Of a stretch of DNA of 64,000 nucleotides, positions 8,571-16,286 are shown piece by piece. Positions within the stretch are counted from its first letter, which is position 1, and each line of letters starts with the position of its first letter. The position numbers and the translations under genes are program-made. The stretch covers positions 1 through 64,000 of the forward strand of contig NZ_FNDJ01000036.1 of assembly GCF_900099965.1 (NCBI RefSeq), read 5' to 3'. The notes beneath the pieces are model-generated. The model searched no databases. It was not told the DNA's origin and saw nothing but the letters and a program-made list of their open reading frames with translations. This DNA comes from Nonomuraea jiangxiensis (GTDB taxonomy: Bacteria; Actinomycetota; Actinomycetes; Streptosporangiales; Streptosporangiaceae).

Positions 8571-9137
8571 ATGTCGAGCGGTGATCTCGATGCCCTGCTG
8601 CGCGTGACCTCCAGCACCTACCGAGGTGAGACGCCGCCTGACATCGCGTTCGGCACCTACGACGGCGCCCTGGGCAGGCTGGTGCTGGCCGTGACGGGCA
8701 AAGGTGTCGCGGCGTGCAGCTTCGAGCCGGAAAACAGCGTGTTCGAGCTGGTCACCAGGCATGTGGGCATGTTCATCGGGCCCGACCCGAGGCGGCTCGA
8801 CCCGGTGCGCAGAGAGTTGGACGCCTACTTCTCCGGCCGGCTGCGCGCGTTCACCACGCCCGTGGACCTGACGCTGGCCACGTCCTTCGCCCGCACGGTG
8901 CTGCAGAAGACCATGGCCGTCCCCTACGGCACCACCACCACATACGAGGAGATCGGCCAGAGCATCGGCCGGCCGCGCGCGTTGCGGGCGATCGGCAACG
9001 CGCTGGCCTCCAATCCCGTCTGCGTGATCGTGCCCTGCCACCGGGCGGTGCGCGGGGACGGCACGCTCGGCGACTACGCCGGCGGCCCGGCCGCCAAGCA
9101 GCACCTGCTCAACGTCGAGCAGCGCGCCTCAGCCTGA
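8571..9137 (+). CDS. ogt: methylated-DNA-[protein]-cysteine S-methyltransferase
   Basis: A suicide DNA-repair protein that removes O6-alkyl groups from guanine onto its own cysteine. The active-site motif PCHRAV is present, preceded by VPYGTTTTYEEIG and the arginine-finger helix RALRAIGNALASNP of the MGMT DNA-binding domain. About 188 residues is the usual length for the Ogt class, which has no Ada regulatory domain. ATG 8571 lies eight bases after AGGAGG; the frame could also open at 8562. The 3' end overlaps the convergent cytX gene by nine bases. The symbol follows family usage. Confidence 0.9.
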   Translation: MSSGDLDALLRVTSSTYRGETPPDIAFGTYDGALGRLVLAVTGKGVAACSFEPENSVFELVTRHVGMFIGPDPRRLDPVRRELDAYFSGRLRAFTTPVDLTLATSFARTVLQKTMAVPYGTTTTYEEIGQSIGRPRALRAIGNALASNPVCVIVPCHRAVRGDGTLGDYAGGPAAKQHLLNVEQRASA

Positions 9138-10484
9138 CTCCACCGCCCCGGCGTCGGCCGTGCGGCGCCGCCGGGGCCGGCCGACCGCCAGCGTCACCAG
9201 CCCGGCCACCAGGGCCGCGCCCAGGGCGCCGTTCATCCACGGCTGCCGGGTGAACCCGATCGCCTCCCGCACCGAATTCCACAAGGCGTCCCACGCCTCC
9301 ACGGTGACGCTGGAGGTGGTCAGCCAGTACGCGACGAAGCCGAGCGCCCACGGCACCAGCATCGACCAGCGCGACGGCGCGTCCTCGCCGGTGTTCCAGC
9401 GGGAGGCGCCGCCCAGCACGAAATAGTCCACGGCGAGCACCGCGAACATCGGCACGAACACCGCCCCGATCACCGACAGGAAGGCGCCGTACGAGGTGAC
9501 GTCCACGACCAGCGCGACGGCGACGGTGAGCACGCCGATCCCGGTGGAGAACACCCGCCGGTCCACCCGCGGCATCAGGTTCTGCAACGAGACCGTCGTG
9601 GAGTAGACGTTCGCGAAGGACTGGTCGGTCTCCCGCAGCGCCAGGATGCCGAAGAACAACGCGCCCAGCGGCACCGCCACGAACGGCCCGAACACCGCCG
9701 TGCTGTCGGCCTGCACCGCCGCCGCCCCGGCGATGGCCACCGCGTACACGCCCAGCCCCAGGCAGGCCACCTGCGCCAGCGTGTAACCGCCGACCACCCC
9801 CGCGAACGCGGCCCTGCTCGACCTGGAGTGCCGGGCGAAGTCGGCGGCCATCGGCACCCACGACACCGACAGCGCGATCACGTAGTCCACGGCCGGGGCG
9901 AACGCGGTCCACGAGCCGCCCGGGTGCACCGGAGCGTCGGACAGGAAGAACCAGGCGAACCAGAGCATCGACACGATCACCCCGATGGTGACGTACCGGC
10001 GCAGCAGCCGGATCGCGCCGAGTGGCCAGATCGTGAGCGCGGTGGTCAGCACCCCCGCCACGATCACCCACACCTGGTACGGCACCCCGCCGAAGATCGC
10101 GGTGGCGGCCTTGGCGATCACCCACAGCTCGAACGCCCCCCAGCCGAGCATCTGCACGACGTTCAGCACCGTGGGCACGTACGAGATCCGGGCGCCGAAC
10201 AGGCCCCGGAGCAGCACCATCGCCGGCTGCCCTGTCCGCGTGCCGGGGATGGCGGACAGGCCCACCATCGCCGTGCCGACCAGGCTGCCGACCACGGCCG
10301 CCAGCAGCGCGGCGCCCAGGCCGAGCGGCGCGTTACCGAGTGGGTTGAGCAGGAACAGGGCCCCGGAGAAGCCCAGGAGGCTGACGCCCAGGTTCGCCCA
10401 GAGCGCACCCTGGTCCAGCACGCCCAGCGTCTTCGGTGGCCGTCCTTCGAGAGTCAGGGGAACTTCGTCGACGGCATGCGACAT
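9129..10484 (-). CDS. cytX: putative hydroxymethylpyrimidine permease CytX (NCS1 family)
   Basis: A 451-residue, roughly 12-helix permease of the nucleobase:cation symporter-1 family. It has the early NPLG/AxxGSLVGT region, the WVPMAADFARHSRS motif typical of cytosine-permease-like members, and a basic cytoplasmic tail. A TPP riboswitch sits immediately before its start codon, which marks it as the thiamine-pathway member CytX that imports the pyrimidine precursor HMP. The tenA gene 1.6 kb away supports the same salvage pathway. When TPP is plentiful the riboswitch should hide its ribosome site. Substrate is inferred from family and riboswitch. Confidence 0.88.
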   Translation of the reverse strand: MSHAVDEVPLTLEGRPPKTLGVLDQGALWANLGVSLLGFSGALFLLNPLGNAPLGLGAALLAAVVGSLVGTAMVGLSAIPGTRTGQPAMVLLRGLFGARISYVPTVLNVVQMLGWGAFELWVIAKAATAIFGGVPYQVWVIVAGVLTTALTIWPLGAIRLLRRYVTIGVIVSMLWFAWFFLSDAPVHPGGSWTAFAPAVDYVIALSVSWVPMAADFARHSRSSRAAFAGVVGGYTLAQVACLGLGVYAVAIAGAAAVQADSTAVFGPFVAVPLGALFFGILALRETDQSFANVYSTTVSLQNLMPRVDRRVFSTGIGVLTVAVALVVDVTSYGAFLSVIGAVFVPMFAVLAVDYFVLGGASRWNTGEDAPSRWSMLVPWALGFVAYWLTTSSVTVEAWDALWNSVREAIGFTRQPWMNGALGAALVAGLVTLAVGRPRRRRTADAGAVESG

Positions 10485-10490
10485 CGCACA

Positions 10491-10580
10491 CTCCCTACGC
10501 CGGCATTATCCGGACAGGTTCAGGCGGTCGGCAGCAGCGGTATCTGCCCTCTCAGCCTGGTTGCCCCAAGCTCCCGCGAC
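10491..10580 (-). promoter_or_regulatory. TPP riboswitch (THI element) controlling cytX
   Basis: Read on the minus strand, the element contains the CAGGCTGAGAGGGC helix, the GATACC word, then CTGAACCTG, GGATAATGCC and GGCGTAGGGAG. These are the conserved pyrimidine- and pyrophosphate-binding parts of the thiamine pyrophosphate aptamer in correct order. The 3' strand of P1 ends in AGGGAG, which is also the Shine-Dalgarno sequence six bases before the cytX ATG. Control is therefore most simply translational: TPP binding pairs the ribosome site into P1. Confidence 0.95.
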
Positions 10581-10673
10581 GATCTGTAATTAGCGTCCTC
10601 ATCATGCCCCAATGACGGCGGAACCGCCATAGTGGGCGTCGTCTCACCTTGAAGCCGCCTCAAGCCAGGAGCC

Positions 10674-10711
10674 GCGTCACGCGACGCCTCACGCGACGCC
10701 TCACGCGACGA
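10674..10711. repeat. 12-bp direct repeat at the rhodanese 3' end
   Basis: The word GCGACGCCTCAC occurs twice in tandem (10681-10692 and 10693-10704), followed by a truncated copy. The array covers the last codons and stop of the rhodanese gene and the sequence beyond it. It is probably a local replication-slippage product and has no visible regulatory meaning. Confidence 0.6.
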
Positions 10712-11024
10712 AAGGCGGCTGACCGGTCTCGCTGACCATCGGGCGCCGCGCCGACTCCCACGACTGCATGCCGCCCCCGACGTTGACCGCGTCCCGCCCG
10801 AGCTGGTTGAGCCAGGCCGCGACCTGCATGGACCGGCCACCCACCCGGCACACGACGTAGACTGTCCGGTCGCCGGGCACCTCGTCCACCCGGCCCTGGA
10901 TCTGCGTCATGGGGATGTGCACGGCCTCGGGGGCGTGCCCGGCCACCCACTCCTCCTGCTCCCTGACGTCGAGCAGGTAGGCGTCGGCGGGAACGGCACT
11001 GGGGTCGATCTCAGGAACGGTCAT
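10701..11024 (-). CDS. single-domain rhodanese-like sulfurtransferase
   Basis: A 107-residue rhodanese domain: N-terminal YLLDVREQEEWVAGHAPEAV with the CH2A-type aspartate and the active-site loop VVCRVGGRS containing the catalytic cysteine. Such stand-alone domains move sulfane sulfur as a protein persulfide, or act as GlpE/PspE-type sulfur carriers. The start at 11024 (ATG, MTVPEIDPS) is chosen because the 13 extra residues from 11063 are weakly coding. It lies between cytX and the DNA glycosylase on the same strand. A link to thiamine sulfur metabolism is possible but unsupported. Confidence 0.85.
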   Translation of the reverse strand: MTVPEIDPSAVPADAYLLDVREQEEWVAGHAPEAVHIPMTQIQGRVDEVPGDRTVYVVCRVGGRSMQVAAWLNQLGRDAVNVGGGMQSWESARRPMVSETGQPPFVA

Positions 11025-11074
11025 GACCCCATCATCTCGCGTCCGGCTCCCCGCCTCGCCCATCCCCGTGTGGC

Positions 11075-11953
11075 CTATTTGAGCAGCCGGGACAGACGGC
11101 GGTCGGCCAGCGGCTTCCCGCCCGTCTGGCAGGTGGGGCAGTATTGCAGCGACGAGTCGGCGAAGGACACCTCGCGGATCGTGTCACCGCACACGTCGCA
11201 CGGCTGCCCGGCCCTGTTGTGCACCCGGAGCCCCGACTTCTTCTCCGCCTTGAGGTCCTTGGCCGCCAGCCCGTGCGCCCGCTCGACCGCCTCCCCCAGC
11301 GTGGTGACGATGGCCTCGTGCAGGTCGGCGATCTGCGCGTCGGTCAGCGTCGCCGCGACCTTGAACGGGGACATCTTGGCCGCGTGCAGCACCTCGTCCG
11401 AGTACGCGTTGCCGATGCCCGCGATCACCTTCTGGTCGCGCAGCAGCCCCTTGATCTGGGTACGGTTGCCGCCCACGATGCGCTTGAGCGCGGCCACGGT
11501 GAACGACTCGTCGAGGGGGTCGGGGCCGAGGGCGGCGATGCCGGGCACATCGTCCGGATTTTTCGTGACATAGACGGCCAGCCGCTTCTGCGTCCCCGCC
11601 TCCGTCAACTCGAACCCCGGCGCCAGTCCCTCGTCGTCGGGCGCCAGCCGTACCCGCACCGCGAGCGGGCCCTTGCCGGGGCGGACGGGCTTGGCGCCCG
11701 AGAGGTCCTCGCGCCAGCGCAACCACCCCGCCCGCGCCAGGTGGATGACCAGGTGCAGCCCGTCGCAGTCGAGGTCGAGGAACTTGCCGTGCCGCGACAC
11801 GCCGGTCACGGTGAGCCCGCCGAGCGCGGTGGCCGGCGGGTCGAACGTCTTGAGCGCCTGGAACGCGACCACGTCGACGCCCAGGATCGTACGGCCCACC
11901 GCCCGCTCGCGCAGGAAGTGGACCAGAGACTCCACTTCGGGAAGTTCCGGCAT
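11075..11953 (-). CDS. Fpg/Nei-family DNA glycosylase
   Basis: A 292-residue base-excision repair enzyme. After Met removal the N-terminus is PELPEVE, giving the catalytic Pro1 and Glu2. The conserved lysine is in SRHGKFL, the H2TH helix region is IKGLLRDQKVIAGIGNAYSDE, and a C-terminal zinc finger follows (CDVCGDTI ... YCPTCQ). It excises oxidised purines or pyrimidines and nicks the abasic site by beta,delta-elimination. The open frame continues upstream to 12205, but the MPELPEVE start at 11953 is fixed by the family. It is the non-canonical actinobacterial paralogue type rather than the MutM beside rnc, so I leave the symbol blank. Confidence 0.92.
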   Translation of the reverse strand: MPELPEVESLVHFLRERAVGRTILGVDVVAFQALKTFDPPATALGGLTVTGVSRHGKFLDLDCDGLHLVIHLARAGWLRWREDLSGAKPVRPGKGPLAVRVRLAPDDEGLAPGFELTEAGTQKRLAVYVTKNPDDVPGIAALGPDPLDESFTVAALKRIVGGNRTQIKGLLRDQKVIAGIGNAYSDEVLHAAKMSPFKVAATLTDAQIADLHEAIVTTLGEAVERAHGLAAKDLKAEKKSGLRVHNRAGQPCDVCGDTIREVSFADSSLQYCPTCQTGGKPLADRRLSRLLK

Positions 11954-12021
11954 GCCACCAGAGTACGGTTCACCTCCGGCCGACCGCCTCTGACCGGCCG
12001 CCCCCGGCTGACCGCCCGGCT

Positions 12022-12038
12022 GTCCACAGCCTGTGGAC
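12022..12038. terminator. perfect 17-bp inverted repeat after tenA
   Basis: GTCCACAG-C-CTGTGGAC is a perfect palindrome 17 bases beyond the tenA stop and about 70 bases before the Fpg/Nei start. It can form a seven-pair stem with a three-base loop and is most simply a tenA terminator. Each arm also contains a TGTCCACA/TGTGGACA-like word similar to the actinobacterial DnaA box, so protein binding is an alternative. Confidence 0.5.
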
Positions 12039-12054
12039 GACGGGGCGGGAGCGG

Positions 12055-12660
12055 CTAGGGCACGCTCCAGAAGGCCAGCTCGTGGGCCATGCCTTCGGTG
12101 AACAGCGCCTCGGCCCGCGCGGGATCGGGATCGACCTCGTCGATCATCTGGGCGATCCGTACGGTGAGCGCCTCGAACCCGGGGTCCGCGTACGTGTCCA
12201 CCCAAGCCCGAAATCTCGGCTCATCAGGCGGATTCTTTGCCAATATCTGCCCAAGGTTTGAATATCCCCACATGCACGGATAAAGCGCAGCCAGCCCCTC
12301 CCCATAGGACGCCGCCGACTCCAGCAGGAACCCCGTGTACGCCGCACACGCCGGCCCCTTCACCGCACCCTCCAGGTCGGCCCCGAACTCCGCCGACATC
12401 CTCCGGTGCAGGCTCAGCTCGTCGTGGTAGGTCGTGTGCGCCAGATCCACCAGGTCGCCGAGGTGCGCGGCGGGCGCCTGCCAGGCCAGCCGGGCGAAGA
12501 CCCGCACGTAGTCCAGCAGGAACAGGTAGTCCTGCTCCAGCCACGACCTGAACACCGGCTCGGCCAGGTCACCCCGCCCGATCCCGGCCACGGTGGGATG
12601 GTCGAGCTGCTCCTGGAGCAGCGGCCGGCCGATCGCGTGCAAACGTTCCGAGACAGTCAT
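12055..12660 (-). CDS. tenA: thiaminase II / aminopyrimidine aminohydrolase
   Basis: A 201-residue all-helical TenA enzyme that hydrolyses 4-amino-5-aminomethyl-2-methylpyrimidine (from degraded thiamine) to HMP for re-use. Visible signatures are WLEQDYLFLLDYVRVFA near residue 40, the catalytic cysteine in YPCMWGYSNLG near residue 135, and the C-terminal glutamate in MAHELAFWSV. Length is standard. Together with the riboswitch-controlled HMP permease cytX it forms a thiamine-salvage set, although no riboswitch is seen before tenA itself. Only 23 bases separate its start from the divergent GPP34 gene. Confidence 0.93.
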   Translation of the reverse strand: MTVSERLHAIGRPLLQEQLDHPTVAGIGRGDLAEPVFRSWLEQDYLFLLDYVRVFARLAWQAPAAHLGDLVDLAHTTYHDELSLHRRMSAEFGADLEGAVKGPACAAYTGFLLESAASYGEGLAALYPCMWGYSNLGQILAKNPPDEPRFRAWVDTYADPGFEALTVRIAQMIDEVDPDPARAEALFTEGMAHELAFWSVP

Positions 12661-12683
12661 GCCTGGGAGGTTAGTGTCAGGGC

Positions 12684-13340
12684 ATGAGCGTGACGATCGC
12701 CGAGGAGTTCCTCCTTCTCGCGCATTCCGACCAGGACGGCAAGCAGCTCATCGACTCCATGCACCTCGACCCCGCGGTCGCGGGCGCCCTTCTCGCCGAC
12801 CTCGCGATCGCCGGCCGCATCGAGCTGGCGGGCAAGAAGCTGCGGGTCGCCGACCCCTCCCCGCTCGGCCACCCCGAGCTGGACGCCACGCTGGCCCGCA
12901 TCGTCCAGGAGGGCGGGGACCGCAGGCCCGCCTGGTGGGTCCACAAGTTGCAGTCGGGCAAGCTGCGCAATCGCCTGCTCACCGGGCTGGCCGAGGCAGG
13001 CGTGCTGGCCGAGCGCCACCGTAAGGTCCTCGGCGTCTTCCCCAGCACGCGCTGGCCCCAGGTGGACCCCGGCGTGCAGGCCGACGTCAGGGAGCGGGTG
13101 TCGGCCGTCCTGGCGGGCGCGGACCCCGACGCCCGCACGGCCGCCCTGATCGCGATCACGTACGCGGCCAGGTTCCACCGCAAGGCCTTCCCCGGCGCCG
13201 ACCGGAAACGAATCAAGGAGATCGCCGAGGGCGTCTGGACGTCGGCGGCCGTGGCCAAGGCCATCGCGGCCATCCAGGCCGGCGTAACGGGCGCCGCCGC
13301 CGCGGGCATGGTCGCCGTAGGCGCGTCCGGCTCGTCCTGA
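12684..13340 (+). CDS. GOLPH3/VPS74 (GPP34)-family protein
   Basis: A 218-residue protein of the GPP34 fold. The start TIAEEFLLLAHSDQDGK, the LLADLAIAGRIEL helix and the repeated helical pairs are typical. Eukaryotic GOLPH3 binds phosphatidylinositol-4-phosphate at the Golgi; actinobacteria carry several paralogues of unknown role, probably peripheral membrane proteins. The C-terminus is Ala/Gly-rich. It is divergent from tenA with very little intergenic DNA and converges on the LytR-CpsA-Psr gene over a strong hairpin. Confidence 0.88.
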   Translation: MSVTIAEEFLLLAHSDQDGKQLIDSMHLDPAVAGALLADLAIAGRIELAGKKLRVADPSPLGHPELDATLARIVQEGGDRRPAWWVHKLQSGKLRNRLLTGLAEAGVLAERHRKVLGVFPSTRWPQVDPGVQADVRERVSAVLAGADPDARTAALIAITYAARFHRKAFPGADRKRIKEIAEGVWTSAAVAKAIAAIQAGVTGAAAAGMVAVGASGSS

Positions 13341-13370
13341 AACGGCGCGACGGCCGCACCCCGCGAAGGC

Positions 13371-13405
13371 ACGCGGCCGGACACCGCGAAGGCGCCCGGC
13401 CGCGT
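13371..13405. terminator. bidirectional hairpin between convergent genes
   Basis: A perfect 10-bp inverted repeat, ACGCGGCCGG (13371-13380) and CCGGCCGCGT (13396-13405), has a 15-base loop. It lies 30 bases after the GPP34 stop and 19 bases after the LCP-gene stop, so it can terminate both transcripts. There is no U-tract, as is usual in this group. Confidence 0.75.
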
Positions 13406-13423
13406 CCGGCGAAACCGGCTGTC

Positions 13424-14695
13424 TCAGGCGGCGTCGATGATGTCCTTCGGCACCGGCTGGTCGTTCTTCAGAGCGTTGAACAGCGCCAGCGCCTTGTCCC
13501 GCTCCCACTTGACCGCCGTGCCGCCGCTGGGCACCACCTCGTCCCCGCCGAACGGCACCACGGTCGTCACCGGGCTGTCACCCATGGCCAGCCCCAGCGA
13601 CAGCATGTCGAACACGCCCGTCCCCGAGTCCACCTCGACCGCGTCCGTGGCGCTCATGGCCAGCGGGATCGACGTGAACGGGTTGATGAGCACCCCCGGG
13701 CTGGCCGCCTTCTTCACGACCGCCCCCAGGAACTGCCGCTGCCGCTTGGTCCGCTCGAAGTCGGGCAGCGCGCCGCCCTTGCGGGTGCGTACGTAGCCGA
13801 GGGCCTGCGACCCGGTGAGCGTCTGGGTGCCCTTCTTCAGCTTGAGCCCCGCCTTCGGGTCGTTCACGGCGGCCCGTACGTTGATCTCGACTCCACCGAC
13901 GGCGTCCACGATGTCCACGAAGCCGGCGAACCCGATCTCCATGTAGTTGTCCACGTGCACCCCGGTGACCGTCTCCACGGTCCGGACCAGCAGCTTCGGC
14001 CCGCCGATCGCGTATGCGGCGTTGAGCTTGTCGCGCCCCCTGCCCGGGATGGTGACGGCCGAGTCGCGCGGCAGGCTGACCAGCGTCGGCTTGTCGCTGC
14101 CCTCGGGGATGTGCAGCAACATCATCGAGTCCGTACGCTGGCCGGCGGCCCGCCCCGTGGCCAGCTTCTTGCGCTCGGCGGCCGTCAGGCCCTTGCGGCT
14201 GTCGGACCCGACGAGCAGCCAGTTGGTGCCCGGGGTGTCGGCGACGCGGCCGTCGTAGTCGTCGAGCACGCCGTCGATCCCCGCCAGCCGCGAATCGATC
14301 CAGAAGAGCATGCCCACCGCCGCCACTAAGAGCACGACCAGGAATCCGGCGACGATCTTCAGGATCGTCCCGCCGGACATCCGCCGGCGCGACCCCCCGG
14401 GCGGCCGCTGGGACGGCTCCTCCGGCGACCGCAGCGGCCTGACCGGGCTCTTGCCCGAGCGCACCTTGCCGTAGACCCGTGAACCGCCCTTGGGCGGCTG
14501 CCCCTGCTGACTCCCCGGCGGCGGCTCGGGGTATTGCGGAGCGGCGGGAAGCTTGTGCGTGGGCGCCCCCGGCCCTCCGGACGGCACGCGATGGGCGGGC
14601 GCGCCTCCAGAACGCTGGCCGTCACCCGGCCGTGGAGGCAGCGGGCGGCCGTCGCCTGGCGAGCGCATGGCCCGCGTCCGGTCGTCCTCAGACAC
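13424..14695 (-). CDS. LytR-CpsA-Psr (LCP) cell-wall polymer ligase
   Basis: About 423 residues: a long Pro/Gly/Arg-rich cytoplasmic N-terminus, one membrane anchor (IVAGFLVVLLVAAVGMLFWI) and an extracellular LCP domain. The domain has LLVGSDSR, the QRTDSMMLLHI strand, SLPRDSAVTIPG with the pyrophosphate-binding arginine, and the KLNAAYAIGG and GYVRTRKG helices. LCP enzymes transfer lipid-linked teichoic acids, arabinogalactan or capsule to peptidoglycan. The frame opens at 14758. GTG 14695, preceded by GAAGAAGG, is preferred; ATG 14722 is also possible. Monocistronic as far as seen. Confidence 0.9.
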   Translation of the reverse strand: MSEDDRTRAMRSPGDGRPLPPRPGDGQRSGGAPAHRVPSGGPGAPTHKLPAAPQYPEPPPGSQQGQPPKGGSRVYGKVRSGKSPVRPLRSPEEPSQRPPGGSRRRMSGGTILKIVAGFLVVLLVAAVGMLFWIDSRLAGIDGVLDDYDGRVADTPGTNWLLVGSDSRKGLTAAERKKLATGRAAGQRTDSMMLLHIPEGSDKPTLVSLPRDSAVTIPGRGRDKLNAAYAIGGPKLLVRTVETVTGVHVDNYMEIGFAGFVDIVDAVGGVEINVRAAVNDPKAGLKLKKGTQTLTGSQALGYVRTRKGGALPDFERTKRQRQFLGAVVKKAASPGVLINPFTSIPLAMSATDAVEVDSGTGVFDMLSLGLAMGDSPVTTVVPFGGDEVVPSGGTAVKWERDKALALFNALKNDQPVPKDIIDAA

Positions 14696-14888
14696 TTCGC
14701 CTTCTTCCCTTCGGTTTGCCATAAACGCTACGTCCAACCCCCCGGCAGTGAAGTCCATCCGCCAAGGTTTTCCCAGGGAAAAGTACGCGGAAGCAGCGAA
14801 GGGTCACTCCGGAAACATAGAGACCACCCGTTGTCGTTACCGTTAGAACGACCTCTATCGAAGGGATGATCGTGTCCGCTCAGGACCC

Positions 14889-16286
14889 GTGGAGTCCTCG
14901 CCCGTGCTCGGGCACGGGTTCCACCAAGGGCTCACTCCGGTGAGCGCCTATCTCGGCCTACTGGCCCTCATCCTCCTCACCGCCGCGACGGGCTATTTCG
15001 TCGCCCAGGAATTCGCGTTCGTCGCCGCCGACCGGGGCCTCCTCCGGGAGCAGGCCGCCGCCGGCGACACCTCCGCCGAGAAGGCGTTGCAGGTGACCTC
15101 GCGGCTGTCCTTCATGCTCTCGGGCGCCCAGCTCGGCATCACGGTCACGGCGCTGCTGGTCGGCTTCCTGGCCGAGCCCGCGATCGCCGTCATCGTACGG
15201 CCGTGGCTGGCCGACACCGGGCTGTCCGACACCATGATCACCGGGCTGTCCGTGGCCATCGGCGTGTTCGTGGCGACCGTGGTCCAGATGGTGCTCGGCG
15301 AGCTGGCGCCGAAGAACCTCGGCATCGCCCGGCCGGAGCCGGTGGCCAAGTTCCTGGCCGGTTCCACGCTCGTCTACCTGGCGGTGGCCGGGCCGGTGGT
15401 CCGGCTGTTCGACGCGGCCGCCACGGGGCTGCTCAGGCGTGTCGGCATCGAGCCGGTCGAGGAGGTCGAGCACGGCGCGACCCCCGAGGAGCTGTCCCGC
15501 ATCATCGCGGAGTCCACCCAGGCGGGCGAGCTGCCGGCGAGGCTGTCGGAGCTGCTCGAACGCGCGCTGGAGTTCGGCGACCGGACGGCGGAGGAGATCA
15601 TGGTGCCGCGCCCCCGCGTGGTCGTGCTGCGCTCCGCGCAGCCCATCTCCGACCTGGTCGACGTCATGCGCGAGTGCGGCCACTCCCGTTACCCGGTGCT
15701 CGGCCCCGACGGCGACGTGGTGGGCGTGACGGGCGTGCGCGAGTTGCTCTCCTCGGGCCTGGAGGAGGGCCGTATCGCCGAGATCACCCGCCCGCCCCTG
15801 CTGGTGCCCGACTCGGTGCCGCTCCCCGCGGTGCTGGACAGGATGCGGGCGGCCGGCGACGACATCGCCCTGGTCATGGACGAGTACGGCGGCCTGGCGG
15901 GCGTGATCACGGTGGAAGACCTGGCCGAGGAGCTGGTCGGCGAGCTGGTCGACGAGAACGACCCGGAGCCGCCGGAGGTGGTCGAGCGACCCGACGGCGT
16001 CTGGGAGATCCCCGGGCACCTCCGGCTTGACGAGGTGGAAAGAGCGACGGGCATGTCCCTGCCGGAGAGCGACGACTACGACACCCTCGCCGGGCTGGTC
16101 CTGGCCAAGCTGGGCAGAATGCCCGAACCGGGCGACTCGGTGACGGTCAGCGTCACCACGGACACCGACCCGTTCGCCGACGACGCCCCGGACGACCTGG
16201 CGGAGCTGACGGTCATGTCACTCAACCGCCGGGTCCCCGAATGGGTCCGCCTGGCCCCGGTCCAGCACGCGGAGGCGACCCGATGA
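14889..16286 (+). CDS. CNNM/CorC-HlyC family membrane protein (ion transport-associated)
   Basis: A 465-residue protein with an N-terminal DUF21/CNNM membrane domain of four helices (LLALILLTAATGYFVAQEFA to the helix ending FDAAATGLL). A CBS pair follows (IMVPRPRVVVL ... HSRYPVLGPDGDVVGVTGV; then DDIALVMDEYGGLAGVITVEDL), and then the CorC_HlyC domain (VWEIPGHLRLDEVERATGM). Family members affect Mg2+ or Co2+ homeostasis, probably as exporters. A GTG at 14941 giving VSAYLGLLALIL is a plausible alternative start. It overlaps the next gene by four bases, forming an operon. Confidence 0.9.
   Translation: MESSPVLGHGFHQGLTPVSAYLGLLALILLTAATGYFVAQEFAFVAADRGLLREQAAAGDTSAEKALQVTSRLSFMLSGAQLGITVTALLVGFLAEPAIAVIVRPWLADTGLSDTMITGLSVAIGVFVATVVQMVLGELAPKNLGIARPEPVAKFLAGSTLVYLAVAGPVVRLFDAAATGLLRRVGIEPVEEVEHGATPEELSRIIAESTQAGELPARLSELLERALEFGDRTAEEIMVPRPRVVVLRSAQPISDLVDVMRECGHSRYPVLGPDGDVVGVTGVRELLSSGLEEGRIAEITRPPLLVPDSVPLPAVLDRMRAAGDDIALVMDEYGGLAGVITVEDLAEELVGELVDENDPEPPEVVERPDGVWEIPGHLRLDEVERATGMSLPESDDYDTLAGLVLAKLGRMPEPGDSVTVSVTTDTDPFADDAPDDLAELTVMSLNRRVPEWVRLAPVQHAEATR

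Noticed and set aside
11954-12205. N-terminal extension of the Fpg/Nei glycosylase frame
   Set aside because: The enzyme needs proline next to the initiator methionine; the MPELPEVE start at 11953 is fixed by catalysis.
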